Translations under genes and position numbers: made by a program
Part shown: positions 58,170 to 64,000 of the stretch, one piece after another
How the letters are laid out: each line of letters begins with the position of its first letter
Numbering within the stretch: the first letter of the stretch is position 1
NCBI RefSeq assembly: GCF_021117275.1
Contig: NZ_CP088245.1
Span: forward strand, 3,199,501 to 3,263,500
Length of the DNA stretch: 64,000 nt
Direction of reading: 5' to 3'
DNA from: Metabacillus sp. B2-18
GTDB taxonomy: Bacteria; Bacillota; Bacilli; Bacillales; Bacillaceae
Notes under the pieces: model-generated
What the model was told of the DNA's origin: nothing
Databases searched by the model: none
What the model saw: only the letters and a program-made list of their open reading frames with translations

Positions 58170-59063
58170 TTAAGCACGAGGATGAAATTGTTTATAAACA
58201 TCCTTTAACCTTGTTTTTGTCACATGTGTGTAAATTTGCGTTGTTGAAATATCAGCGTGTCCAAGCATTTCTTGGACAGCTCTTAAATCTGCTCCATTTT
58301 CAAGGAGATGTGTTGCGAACGAATGTCGTAAAGTATGAGGAGTTAATTCATTTTGAATATTGGCTTCAAGCGCAATTTTCTTTAAGTTTTTCCAAAAACC
58401 TTGCCTAGAAATTCTTTTACCATGGTGATTAATAAATAATGCGTCTGTTGGCTGTTTAGCGCTTATTAATTTTGATCGCCCTTTTTCTATATATTCCATC
58501 AGAGCTTCAGTAGCTGTCCGGCCGATCGGTACAATTCGCTCTTTATTTCCCTTTCCGTAGCACCTAATAAAGCCCATTGTCAGATGCACGTCAGCTAGAT
58601 TTAAGTTTATCATTTCACTTACCCGAATTCCTGTTGCATATAAAAGTTCAAGCATCGCTTTGTCTCGATAGCCAAATGGATTTGTTAATTTTGGGGTATC
58701 AAGAAGCTTTTCAACCTCTTTTAATGAAAGAATCTTCGGAAGATTTCTCTCTAACTGAGGAGATTCTATCATTACGGATGGATCTTGGTCTGCTTGCTTT
58801 TCTCTAAGCAAAAATTGGTGGAAGTTTCTAATAGACGCAGTGTGTCTGGCAATTGTTTTACTTGACTTTCCTGCTTCCTTTAACTCTTTTAAGAACTCAA
58901 TAATATGAAGGCGGGTTACTTGATTAAAGGAAGTAATATGTTGTTTCTCTAATAAGTGCTTTTGATAGCTATTTAAGTCTCGTTCATATGAAACAATTGT
59001 ATTGTTTGATAAACCTCTTTCTACAATTAAGTAGTGGATAAAATCTTTAATTTGATCTTTCAA
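58170..59063 (-). CDS. xerD: site-specific tyrosine recombinase XerD
   Basis: A 297-residue tyrosine recombinase acting with CodV/XerC at dif to resolve chromosome dimers. The N-terminal SAM-like domain ([20 protein letters not shown]) covers 1-90. Catalytic residues are Arg in [12 protein letters not shown], Lys in [14 protein letters not shown], His-x2-Arg in [12 protein letters not shown], His in MLGHADIST and Tyr in TQIYTHV. It is in the B. subtilis location next to yqzK and fur, so it is the housekeeping gene, not a phage integrase. TTG start with GGGGAG. Confidence 0.95.
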   Translation of the reverse strand: MKDQIKDFIHYLIVERGLSNNTIVSYERDLNSYQKHLLEKQHITSFNQVTRLHIIEFLKELKEAGKSSKTIARHTASIRNFHQFLLREKQADQDPSVMIESPQLERNLPKILSLKEVEKLLDTPKLTNPFGYRDKAMLELLYATGIRVSEMINLNLADVHLTMGFIRCYGKGNKERIVPIGRTATEALMEYIEKGRSKLISAKQPTDALFINHHGKRISRQGFWKNLKKIALEANIQNELTPHTLRHSFATHLLENGADLRAVQEMLGHADISTTQIYTHVTKTRLKDVYKQFHPRA

Positions 59064-59069
59064 ATATCT

Positions 59070-59297
59070 CTACTCCCCATTATCAATAAAGAACATTAGC
59101 CTATTATACCAGCTTTCTTCTTCATTATTTACCATGTTTGTTACCTTTAAAGCCGCACCTTCTGGTTGATCATAGCGATGCATTTCTTGATACTCTAAGT
59201 TCACCCAAATAATAGCATAATAGAATAAAATCGTAAATCCAGTAAACAAGATAAATACCTTTATCATATCCCCAACCGTTTTCATCCAGCGAATCAT
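59070..59297 (-). CDS. yqzK: small membrane protein YqzK (DUF4227)
   Basis: A 75-residue protein with one transmembrane helix (VFILFTGFTILFYYAIIWVN) and a soluble C-terminal tail with HRYDQPEGAALKV. It sits between fur and xerD exactly like B. subtilis yqzK. Function unknown. ATG at 59297 with GGAGG; an upstream in-frame TTG overlaps that site. Confidence 0.88.
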   Translation of the reverse strand: MIRWMKTVGDMIKVFILFTGFTILFYYAIIWVNLEYQEMHRYDQPEGAALKVTNMVNNEEESWYNRLMFFIDNGE

Positions 59298-59489
59298 GGG
59301 AACCTCCAATAAATATTTTTCACACGTTCAATTCGTCGCTATTTATTTTGTGTGATTATTAGAAGATATGCCAAAAAGGACAAACTTTATACATACAATT
59401 TCACTTTAAATCTGCCGCATATTTTTACCGAGTGTGGCTGAGGATTTTCAGAGGATAACATACCTATAGTTTTTTCGGTAAAAATAAAA

Positions 59490-59513
59490 AGCCTAACTAT
59501 AATAAGTTAGACT
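59490..59513 (-). terminator. rho-independent terminator of fur
   Basis: AGTCTAACT pairs with AGTTAGGCT (one mismatch) with a 6-nt loop and minus-strand TTTTATTTTT, right behind the fur stop. Confidence 0.8.
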
Positions 59514-59519
59514 AGTTGG

Positions 59520-59993
59520 TTATTCTTGATTTTCTTCTTTTGCCTCATTTTCTTCTTTTTCCTGACATTTTACACAGATGCCATGAAAAGTTAGGCGATG
59601 ATCTTTTATTTTAAACTTCCAGTCACGCTCAACAATTTCTTCAACATCTTCTAAAAGATCTTCCTCAATTTCTGCAACTGATCCACATTCAATACAAACT
59701 AGATGATGATGAAAATGCGCCGCTCCTTCTTTGCGAAGGTCATACCTGGAAACACCGTCTCCAAAATTTATTTTATCAACAACTTTTAATTCCGTTAACA
59801 ATTCCAAAGTTCGATATACAGTTGCTAGTCCAATTTCGGGCGCTTTTTCTTTTACTAAAAGATATACATCTTCTGCACTTAAATGATCTTCTTCATTCTC
59901 GAGCAAGACCCGAACTGTTGCCTCACGTTGTGGTGTAAGTTTATAGCTGGCAGTATGTAACTGCTTTTTAATCCGATCAATGCGGTTTTCCAT
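59520..59993 (-). CDS. fur: ferric uptake regulator Fur
   Basis: A 157-residue Fur-family repressor. The winged helix contains KLTPQREATVRVLLENEEDH and EIGLATVYRTLELLTELKVV. The metal sites are in HFHHHLVCIECGSVAEIEED and HGICVKCQEK: CxxC pairs for structural zinc and the histidine cluster for sensing iron. The C-terminus is very acidic. Genome position next to yqzK-xerD identifies Fur rather than PerR or Zur. ATG 59993 with GGGAGG. A PerR-like box lies upstream. Confidence 0.95.
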   Translation of the reverse strand: MENRIDRIKKQLHTASYKLTPQREATVRVLLENEEDHLSAEDVYLLVKEKAPEIGLATVYRTLELLTELKVVDKINFGDGVSRYDLRKEGAAHFHHHLVCIECGSVAEIEEDLLEDVEEIVERDWKFKIKDHRLTFHGICVKCQEKEENEAKEENQE

Positions 59994-60092
59994 AACACTT
60001 TTCCTCCCTCGCCGCGTTCCCAAAACCATTATATATCATAGGCAAGGAAAGTGTCCAACTAAAATGATTTTAATGTAATAAAAATAATGTTT

Positions 60093-60113
60093 ATTATATA
60101 ATAATAATTATTA
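60093..60113 (-). promoter_or_regulatory. fur promoter with PerR-type box
   Basis: TAATAATAATTATTA (60099-60113) matches 12 of 14 defined positions of the PerR box TTATAATNATTATAA. A TATAAT -10 (60093-60098, minus strand) directly abuts it, placing the box in the spacer as expected for repression. It overlaps the spoIIM stop codon. Fur is PerR-regulated in B. subtilis. Confidence 0.62.
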
Positions 60114-60764
60114 TTTACTAACGAATTCTACTACATTTTTCATTAAAAACGGAGAAGCATACGCTTCAAAGCTTGATGCAACGACTGCTAGAATTCCTAT
60201 AAACAAAAAAACAGATACATATCTCATAAACAAAGAAAACGGTGCTTCCATTGAGTTTGTTTTCTTCATAAATAGCTGTTTGATCATTTTTAATGTAAAC
60301 GATATGGCTACAGAGCACATGATAATAAAAGCAGGGATTAATAAAATATTTTGTGGCAACACTGTAACAAATGAGAGCAAGAACCCCTTTAATCCTAGCT
60401 GATTCACTAAAAATCCTACCGTAAATCCTACAACCATACCTTTAATAAAGAGCATAACTAATATAACTGGCAGGCCGATAATGGAAATTCCCAGTATCCA
60501 CATTAAGCCTAAATATTTTAGATTGTGAAAAAAGCTTTGCTGAAACATGTCAGCTGAACTCGCCACTTTTCCTTCTGCTACTTGTCCAAAAAATCGATTT
60601 AAATAATAATAAAGGTCCTCTTTTTGACTCAAGTTCATACTGTTTACAATAATGGCACCAAAAATAACTCCCATTAAAAATAAAACAAAAACAAACAAAT
60701 ATATTGAAGAATGCTCTTTAAGATGCTGTTTAATCGTTGCACTAATCGGCAGTTGTCTTTGCAT
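60111..60764 (-). CDS. spoIIM: stage II sporulation protein M
   Basis: A 217-residue membrane protein with about five helices, part of the SpoIIDMP machinery that thins septal peptidoglycan during engulfment. Conserved parts are [40 protein letters not shown] and [20 protein letters not shown]. The open frame reaches eight codons further, but GGGAGG sits nine bases before the ATG at 60764. Next to fur, as in B. subtilis. Confidence 0.95.
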   Translation of the reverse strand: MQRQLPISATIKQHLKEHSSIYLFVFVLFLMGVIFGAIIVNSMNLSQKEDLYYYLNRFFGQVAEGKVASSADMFQQSFFHNLKYLGLMWILGISIIGLPVILVMLFIKGMVVGFTVGFLVNQLGLKGFLLSFVTVLPQNILLIPAFIIMCSVAISFTLKMIKQLFMKKTNSMEAPFSLFMRYVSVFLFIGILAVVASSFEAYASPFLMKNVVEFVSK

Positions 60765-60852
60765 GTAAAAATTCCTCCCGTTTTTCACTTACTAGAGTAT
60801 ATGAGAGGAACCTGTTTCTATGACTTAAAAATGGTTTTCTTTTCTAGTTTAC

Positions 60853-60864
60853 TAGTATATACTA
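60853..60864. repeat. 12-bp perfect palindrome upstream of the GNAT gene
   Basis: TAGTATATACTA, lying 35 bp before the acetyltransferase ATG and between two divergently transcribed genes. It is a possible operator; no family can be named. Confidence 0.4.
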
Positions 60865-60898
60865 CTAAAAAATATGACATATAAAGGATGTGTCAAGA

Positions 60899-61471
60899 AT
60901 GAACCCTATTTTACTAGATTTCCCTACCGAATTCACAACGAAACGTTTACTACTTCGAGCTCCAAAAGCTGGTGATGGAAAAGCAGTAAATGAGGCAATT
61001 ATTGCATCTCTTCCTGAATTAAAACAATGGATGCCCTTTGCGCAAAAAGAACCAACGCTTGAAGAAACAGAACAAAATATCCGAGAAGCTGTTGCACAAT
61101 TTATTTTAAGAGAAGATCTTAGAATTCTCATATTTGACCGACAATCAGGCCAATTTATTGGCAGTACTGGACTTCATCGAATGAATTGGAAGGTTAGAAG
61201 CTTTGAAATTGGATACTGGATTGATACTAGATACAGTGGTCAAGGTTATATAACCGAAGCAGTTGAGGGGCTTATTAATTTCGCTACTAGCGAACTAAAG
61301 GCTAGAAGAATAGAGATTAGGTGTGACACCAGAAATGAACGTAGCCGAAAAATCCCTAATAAACTTGGATTTACTTTGGAGGGAACTTTTCGTTCAGATG
61401 ATATGTCAGTTGACGGTAAAAATGTTAGAGATACATTTATTTTTGCAAAAACATTTGAACAAAATATCTGA
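60899..61471 (+). CDS. GNAT family N-acetyltransferase (RimJ/RimL type)
   Basis: A 190-residue acetyltransferase of the RimJ/RimL/YdaF type. FTTKRLLLRAPKAGDGKAVN is the typical opening, SFEIGYWIDTRYSGQGYITE the core strand and acetyl-CoA loop, and IRCDTRNERSRKIPNKLGFT the C-terminal signature. The substrate may be a protein N-terminus or a small amine. GTG at 60890 is too close to AAGGA; the ATG at 60899 has good spacing. Single plus-strand gene between spoIIM and yqxK. Confidence 0.88.
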   Translation: MNPILLDFPTEFTTKRLLLRAPKAGDGKAVNEAIIASLPELKQWMPFAQKEPTLEETEQNIREAVAQFILREDLRILIFDRQSGQFIGSTGLHRMNWKVRSFEIGYWIDTRYSGQGYITEAVEGLINFATSELKARRIEIRCDTRNERSRKIPNKLGFTLEGTFRSDDMSVDGKNVRDTFIFAKTFEQNI

Positions 61472-61488
61472 TGAAGGGGGCATCCCCC

Positions 61489-62655
61489 CTACATTCCTGT
61501 TATTTTCCCGTACGTTCCCCCCCCACCTGAATCGACCTTTAATCGACCTTCTCTTGCAGCAACAATATATTCCGCTATTTTTTCCGAAACAACCTTTTGG
61601 AACGCTGTCTCGGGTACTTCGTGTAAAATATTCATTTCTGTTCCAAACAAATCCTTCAGCTTTTCTAGTGTTTTAGGTCCAAGCCCTGGAATAAATTGAA
61701 GCGGCACTTGATGTATATAAGGTGGACGGGGATTGTTATTTTTGAGTCCGTTAGATAACTCTTTTAATCGTTTAGAAACCCCTTTTGTAAATCTCTCGCT
61801 TCCGCAGCTTTCACAAATTATTGCACTATTTTCAGGCTTTTGTCCACACTTTTCACATGTTGTTTCATAGTACTTTCCTAAATATGGATTCAACCCATAA
61901 TTCGCTAAAATCCTACGACCATTTTCATTTCCCAATGCCTTCTTTAGTTCTAAAAAGTTTGGATCATTTAACAATAACTTTTGATATTCACGACCAATTT
62001 TCGGTAATGAATGGGCATCCGAATTTGTTAAAAAAGCAAAACGATGTAACTCAGCTATTTGATCGGCCATTATTGTATCAGAGCTTAACCCTAACTCTAC
62101 TGCATCAATCTGATCTGGGTTGAAAACTTCCGTTATTGAGTGAGATACGCCACTACCATATAAGCTTTTATGCGGTGTGAAGATATGTGCAGGTATAAAT
62201 AATCCTTCCAGCTCTTTTACAACTGTTTGTAATGTTTTTCCGGTTTCATATATTCTTTGTGAACTTAATGTGTTATTTGTTACTCTTTTGGAAAGCCAGA
62301 TTGAGAATTCCTTCATTTTTTGAAGTGTTGGAAAATAAACTAAAACATGAATTGGCCCTTTACAGCTTTCATCATAAATTTCCAGCTCACTTCCAAGAAT
62401 TAGTGTTGTTTGCTGAAATCGTATGCCACCACCTTCTAACTCTACACAACTCCCATCTTCAAGGAGTTTCTCGAGAGTTAACATGATTTCCGGCACATGA
62501 CAATCAATAATTCCTACAATATCAATCCCTTTATGTTCACTTGCTTCAATTAAAATGTTTTCCAAGGTAAGTGACCTTGAAGCAGTAATTTTCACTGGCT
62601 TCCCTGATTTTGTTTGTCCTATATGAATATGTAAGTCAGCAAAATAACTGTTCAT
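61489..62655 (-). CDS. yqxK: YqxK, endonuclease Q-like protein
   Basis: A 388-residue protein with an N-terminal PHP-type metal-binding domain (YFADLHIHIGQTKSGKPVKI, DIVGIIDCHVPE, FLTNSDAHSL), a zinc ribbon of two CxxC pairs (TTCEKCGQKP ... IICESCGSER) near residue 295, and a C-terminal helix-hairpin-helix (QFIPGLGPKTLEKLKDLFG). Archaeal and Bacillus EndoQ enzymes of this make-up nick DNA 5' of deaminated bases. The ATG at 62655 is taken; an upstream ATG abuts the GAGG. Confidence 0.9.
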   Translation of the reverse strand: MNSYFADLHIHIGQTKSGKPVKITASRSLTLENILIEASEHKGIDIVGIIDCHVPEIMLTLEKLLEDGSCVELEGGGIRFQQTTLILGSELEIYDESCKGPIHVLVYFPTLQKMKEFSIWLSKRVTNNTLSSQRIYETGKTLQTVVKELEGLFIPAHIFTPHKSLYGSGVSHSITEVFNPDQIDAVELGLSSDTIMADQIAELHRFAFLTNSDAHSLPKIGREYQKLLLNDPNFLELKKALGNENGRRILANYGLNPYLGKYYETTCEKCGQKPENSAIICESCGSERFTKGVSKRLKELSNGLKNNNPRPPYIHQVPLQFIPGLGPKTLEKLKDLFGTEMNILHEVPETAFQKVVSEKIAEYIVAAREGRLKVDSGGGGTYGKITGM

Positions 62656-62684
62656 AAATGCTAACATCCTCTAATTTTTAATGG

Positions 62685-63242
62685 TTATTTACTTGAATTT
62701 TGCCTAGCTTGTTTTAATTGCAAATACTGAACAGCATAGGCCGTTTTCGCATCGTAGATTCGTTTATTGGCAATCATTTGTTCAGCTTCCTCTAGTGTTA
62801 CCTCCATCACCTCAACAAATTCATCTTCATCTAATTCTGCTGCCTCTGAAAGCTTTTCAAGATTTTCCGCAAGAAATAAATGAACAAGTTCATCTGCAAA
62901 ACCAGGAGATGTATAAAAAGAAATTAGTGGCTCTAAATGAGTACAAGTGTACCCTGTTTCTTCTTCAAGTTCTCTTCGTGCTGTTGTTTCAGGCTCTTCC
63001 CCTTTTTCTAGTTTTCCAGCTGGGATTTCCACTAAATTACGTTCTAACGGCTTGCGAAATTGCTCTACCATAACAATTTTGTTTTCCGGAGTAATCGCTA
63101 TAACTGCTACTGCCCCTGGATGCTTAACAATTTCTCTTGAACTTGTCTTTCCGTTTGGAAGTTCAACTTGTTCTACATATAAATCAATAATTCTTCCTTT
63201 AAAAATTTCTTTAGATGATAATGTTTTTTCGTTCAAATTCAT
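62685..63242 (-). CDS. nudF: ADP-ribose pyrophosphatase NudF
   Basis: A 185-residue Nudix hydrolase, the same length as B. subtilis NudF. The Nudix box GKLEKGEEPETTARRELEEE plus TGY is complete (GX5EX7REUXEEXGU). FRKPLERNLVEIPAGKLEKG and FYTSPGFADELVHLFLAENL are ADP-ribose features. It hydrolyses ADP-ribose to AMP and ribose 5-phosphate. The ATG at 63242 with AGGAG is preferred to a start 15 codons upstream. Confidence 0.94.
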   Translation of the reverse strand: MNLNEKTLSSKEIFKGRIIDLYVEQVELPNGKTSSREIVKHPGAVAVIAITPENKIVMVEQFRKPLERNLVEIPAGKLEKGEEPETTARRELEEETGYTCTHLEPLISFYTSPGFADELVHLFLAENLEKLSEAAELDEDEFVEVMEVTLEEAEQMIANKRIYDAKTAYAVQYLQLKQARQNSSK

Positions 63243-63324
63243 CGTTACTTCAGCTCCTGTTCTATAAGCTTTTTTATCCTCATACATTCTATCATATCTT
63301 AACTGGAAGGGAATGGATTGCCGG

Positions 63325-63504
63325 GTGAAAATCTATCGACACGATCAAGGAATCACTCTTGTAGGTAAGGCTTGGGAAATTAGAGCAAAGTTAAAGGAAT
63401 ATGGAAACATTTACTCAACGGTGAATGAATGGGTTCAAAACGAAAAGCACAATAAAAAGAAAAGAAATCGTCGTGGCACCTTTACTAATAACACTTTTAA
63501 CTAA
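63325..63504 (+). CDS. mciZ: MciZ, mother-cell inhibitor of FtsZ, with extended tail
   Basis: A 59-residue protein whose first 40 residues carry ITLVGKAWEIRAKLKEYGNI, nearly identical to the core of B. subtilis MciZ (VVLVGKAWEIRAKLKEYG), a 40-residue sporulation peptide that caps FtsZ filaments in the mother cell. Its place between nudF and yqkF is the same as in B. subtilis. Here a basic tail (KHNKKKRNRRGTFTNNTFN) adds about 20 residues. Start: GTG 63325 matches the family N-terminus; ATG 63313 is nearer to GGAAGGG but adds MDCR. No terminator is obvious after it. Confidence 0.86.
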   Translation: MKIYRHDQGITLVGKAWEIRAKLKEYGNIYSTVNEWVQNEKHNKKKRNRRGTFTNNTFN

Positions 63505-63594
63505 GGATAAACAGCAGTGTCTTTCAGTTGATTTTCACCAGGCTTTGTACTAATCTCAATGATATGACTTGATATTATACTGGAGTGATTATGT

Positions 63595-64000
63595 TTGCGA
63601 AAAAGACAACTCGGTAAATCTGATTTATTTGTGAGTGAAGTTGGCCTTGGTTGTATGTCACTAGGTACAGATGAAAAACATGCCCTTTCACTTGTTGATA
63701 GGGCGATTAACTTGGGAATTAATTATTTAGACACAGCTGATTTATATGATGCAGGGGTAAACGAGGAGCTTGTTGGCAAAGCGATTAAACATCGACGCAA
63801 CGAAATAATCTTAGCCACAAAAGTCGGAAACAAGTGGAAAGAAGATAAAAGCGGCTGGACATGGGATCCATCTAAGGCATATATAAAAACTGCTGTAAAA
63901 GAAAGTTTAAAACGTCTACAGACAGATTATATTGACCTTTATCAGTTACATGGAGGCACAATTGAAGATCATATTGATGAGACGATTGAAGCTTTCGAAG
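63595..64000 (+). CDS. yqkF: aldo/keto reductase YqkF, 5' part (runs off the window)
   Basis: The first about 135 codons of an aldo/keto reductase. MRKRQLGKSDLFVSEVGLGC opens it; LGINYLDTADLYDAGVNEEL has catalytic Asp and Tyr, IILATKVGNKW the Lys and YQLHGGTIEDHIDETIEAFE the His. Similarity to B. subtilis YqkF and the position after mciZ are clear. The ATG at 63591 is in another frame and hits a stop, so the TTG at 63595 with TGGAG about nine bases upstream is the start. The substrate of YqkF is not known. Confidence 0.9.
   Translation, partial: MRKRQLGKSDLFVSEVGLGCMSLGTDEKHALSLVDRAINLGINYLDTADLYDAGVNEELVGKAIKHRRNEIILATKVGNKWKEDKSGWTWDPSKAYIKTAVKESLKRLQTDYIDLYQLHGGTIEDHIDETIEAFE

Noticed and set aside
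58170..59063. Phage or integrative-element integrase
   Set aside because: The recombinase is the housekeeping XerD by location next to yqzK-fur and by full-length similarity; no phage genes or attachment repeats are near.

Overview
The window is a low-GC chromosomal segment of an endospore-forming member of the Bacillaceae. The evidence is the full spoIIA and spoVA operons, sigF, spoIIM, spmA/spmB, sporulation-type dacB and dacF, an mciZ homologue, and gene order that closely follows Bacillus subtilis (ypbB-fer-ribU; rsiX-sigX-resEDCBA-rluB-spmBA-dacB-ypuI-scpBA-ypuF-rib-ppiB-ypuA-lysA-spoVA-spoIIA-dacF-punA-drm-xerD-yqzK-fur-spoIIM-yqxK-nudF-mciZ-yqkF). Almost everything is on the minus strand. 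Several genes use TTG or GTG starts behind strong Shine-Dalgarno sequences. No rRNA, tRNA, CRISPR array, phage gene or insertion sequence was recognised.

Region by region: (1) 1-2.6 kb: ypbB, ferredoxin and the riboflavin transporter ribU under an FMN riboswitch. (2) 2.6-21.3 kb: an accessory island of 16 genes for catabolism of L-fucose or a related sugar. It holds an L-fucose isomerase, an L-fuculokinase/rhamnulokinase-like kinase, a class II aldolase, an AraB-type ribulokinase, a third FGGY kinase, a fructose-6-phosphate-aldolase-like enzyme, an Rbs-type ABC importer, FucU mutarotase, and an oxidative branch (aldo/keto reductase, lactonase-like amidohydrolase, zinc dehydrogenase). A DeoR and a GntR regulator flank or sit within it. 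Two of its promoters share an identical 20-bp operator-like sequence overlapping the -10 box. (3) 21.4-25.2 kb: M23 endopeptidase, anti-sigma/sigma pair rsiX-sigX with its own ECF promoter, and a cobalamin adenosyltransferase. (4) 25.3-38.2 kb: resABCDE (respiration control and cytochrome c maturation), rluB, sporulation genes, scpAB, a 30-residue YjcZ-like spore protein behind a sigma-K-type promoter, ypuF and ribT. (5) 38.3-41.1 kb: rib operon ribE-ribBA-ribH(-ribT) under a second FMN riboswitch; ribD is absent from its usual first position. (6) 41.3-52.4 kb: ppiB, ypuA, lysA, the complete spoVA operon (A-B-C-D-EB-EA-F) with a sigma-G-type promoter, spoIIAA-spoIIAB-sigF with a sigma-H promoter and Spo0A boxes, and dacF with a sigma-F-type promoter. 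(7) 52.4-54.6 kb: an insertion relative to B. subtilis containing a NERD-domain protein and a striking ~0.9-kb non-coding array of about 44 degenerate 21-bp units, organised as a 103-bp higher-order repeat. (8) 54.6-64 kb: nucleoside salvage (drm-punA-pdp), xerD, yqzK, fur with a PerR-type box, spoIIM, an acetyltransferase, yqxK, nudF, mciZ and the start of yqkF, which runs off the window.

The two most unusual items are the phased 21-bp/103-bp array and the composite sugar island with two parallel routes and three FGGY kinases. The rest is a well-conserved Bacillus core. All functional names rest on recognition of sequence motifs and synteny; no searches were run.
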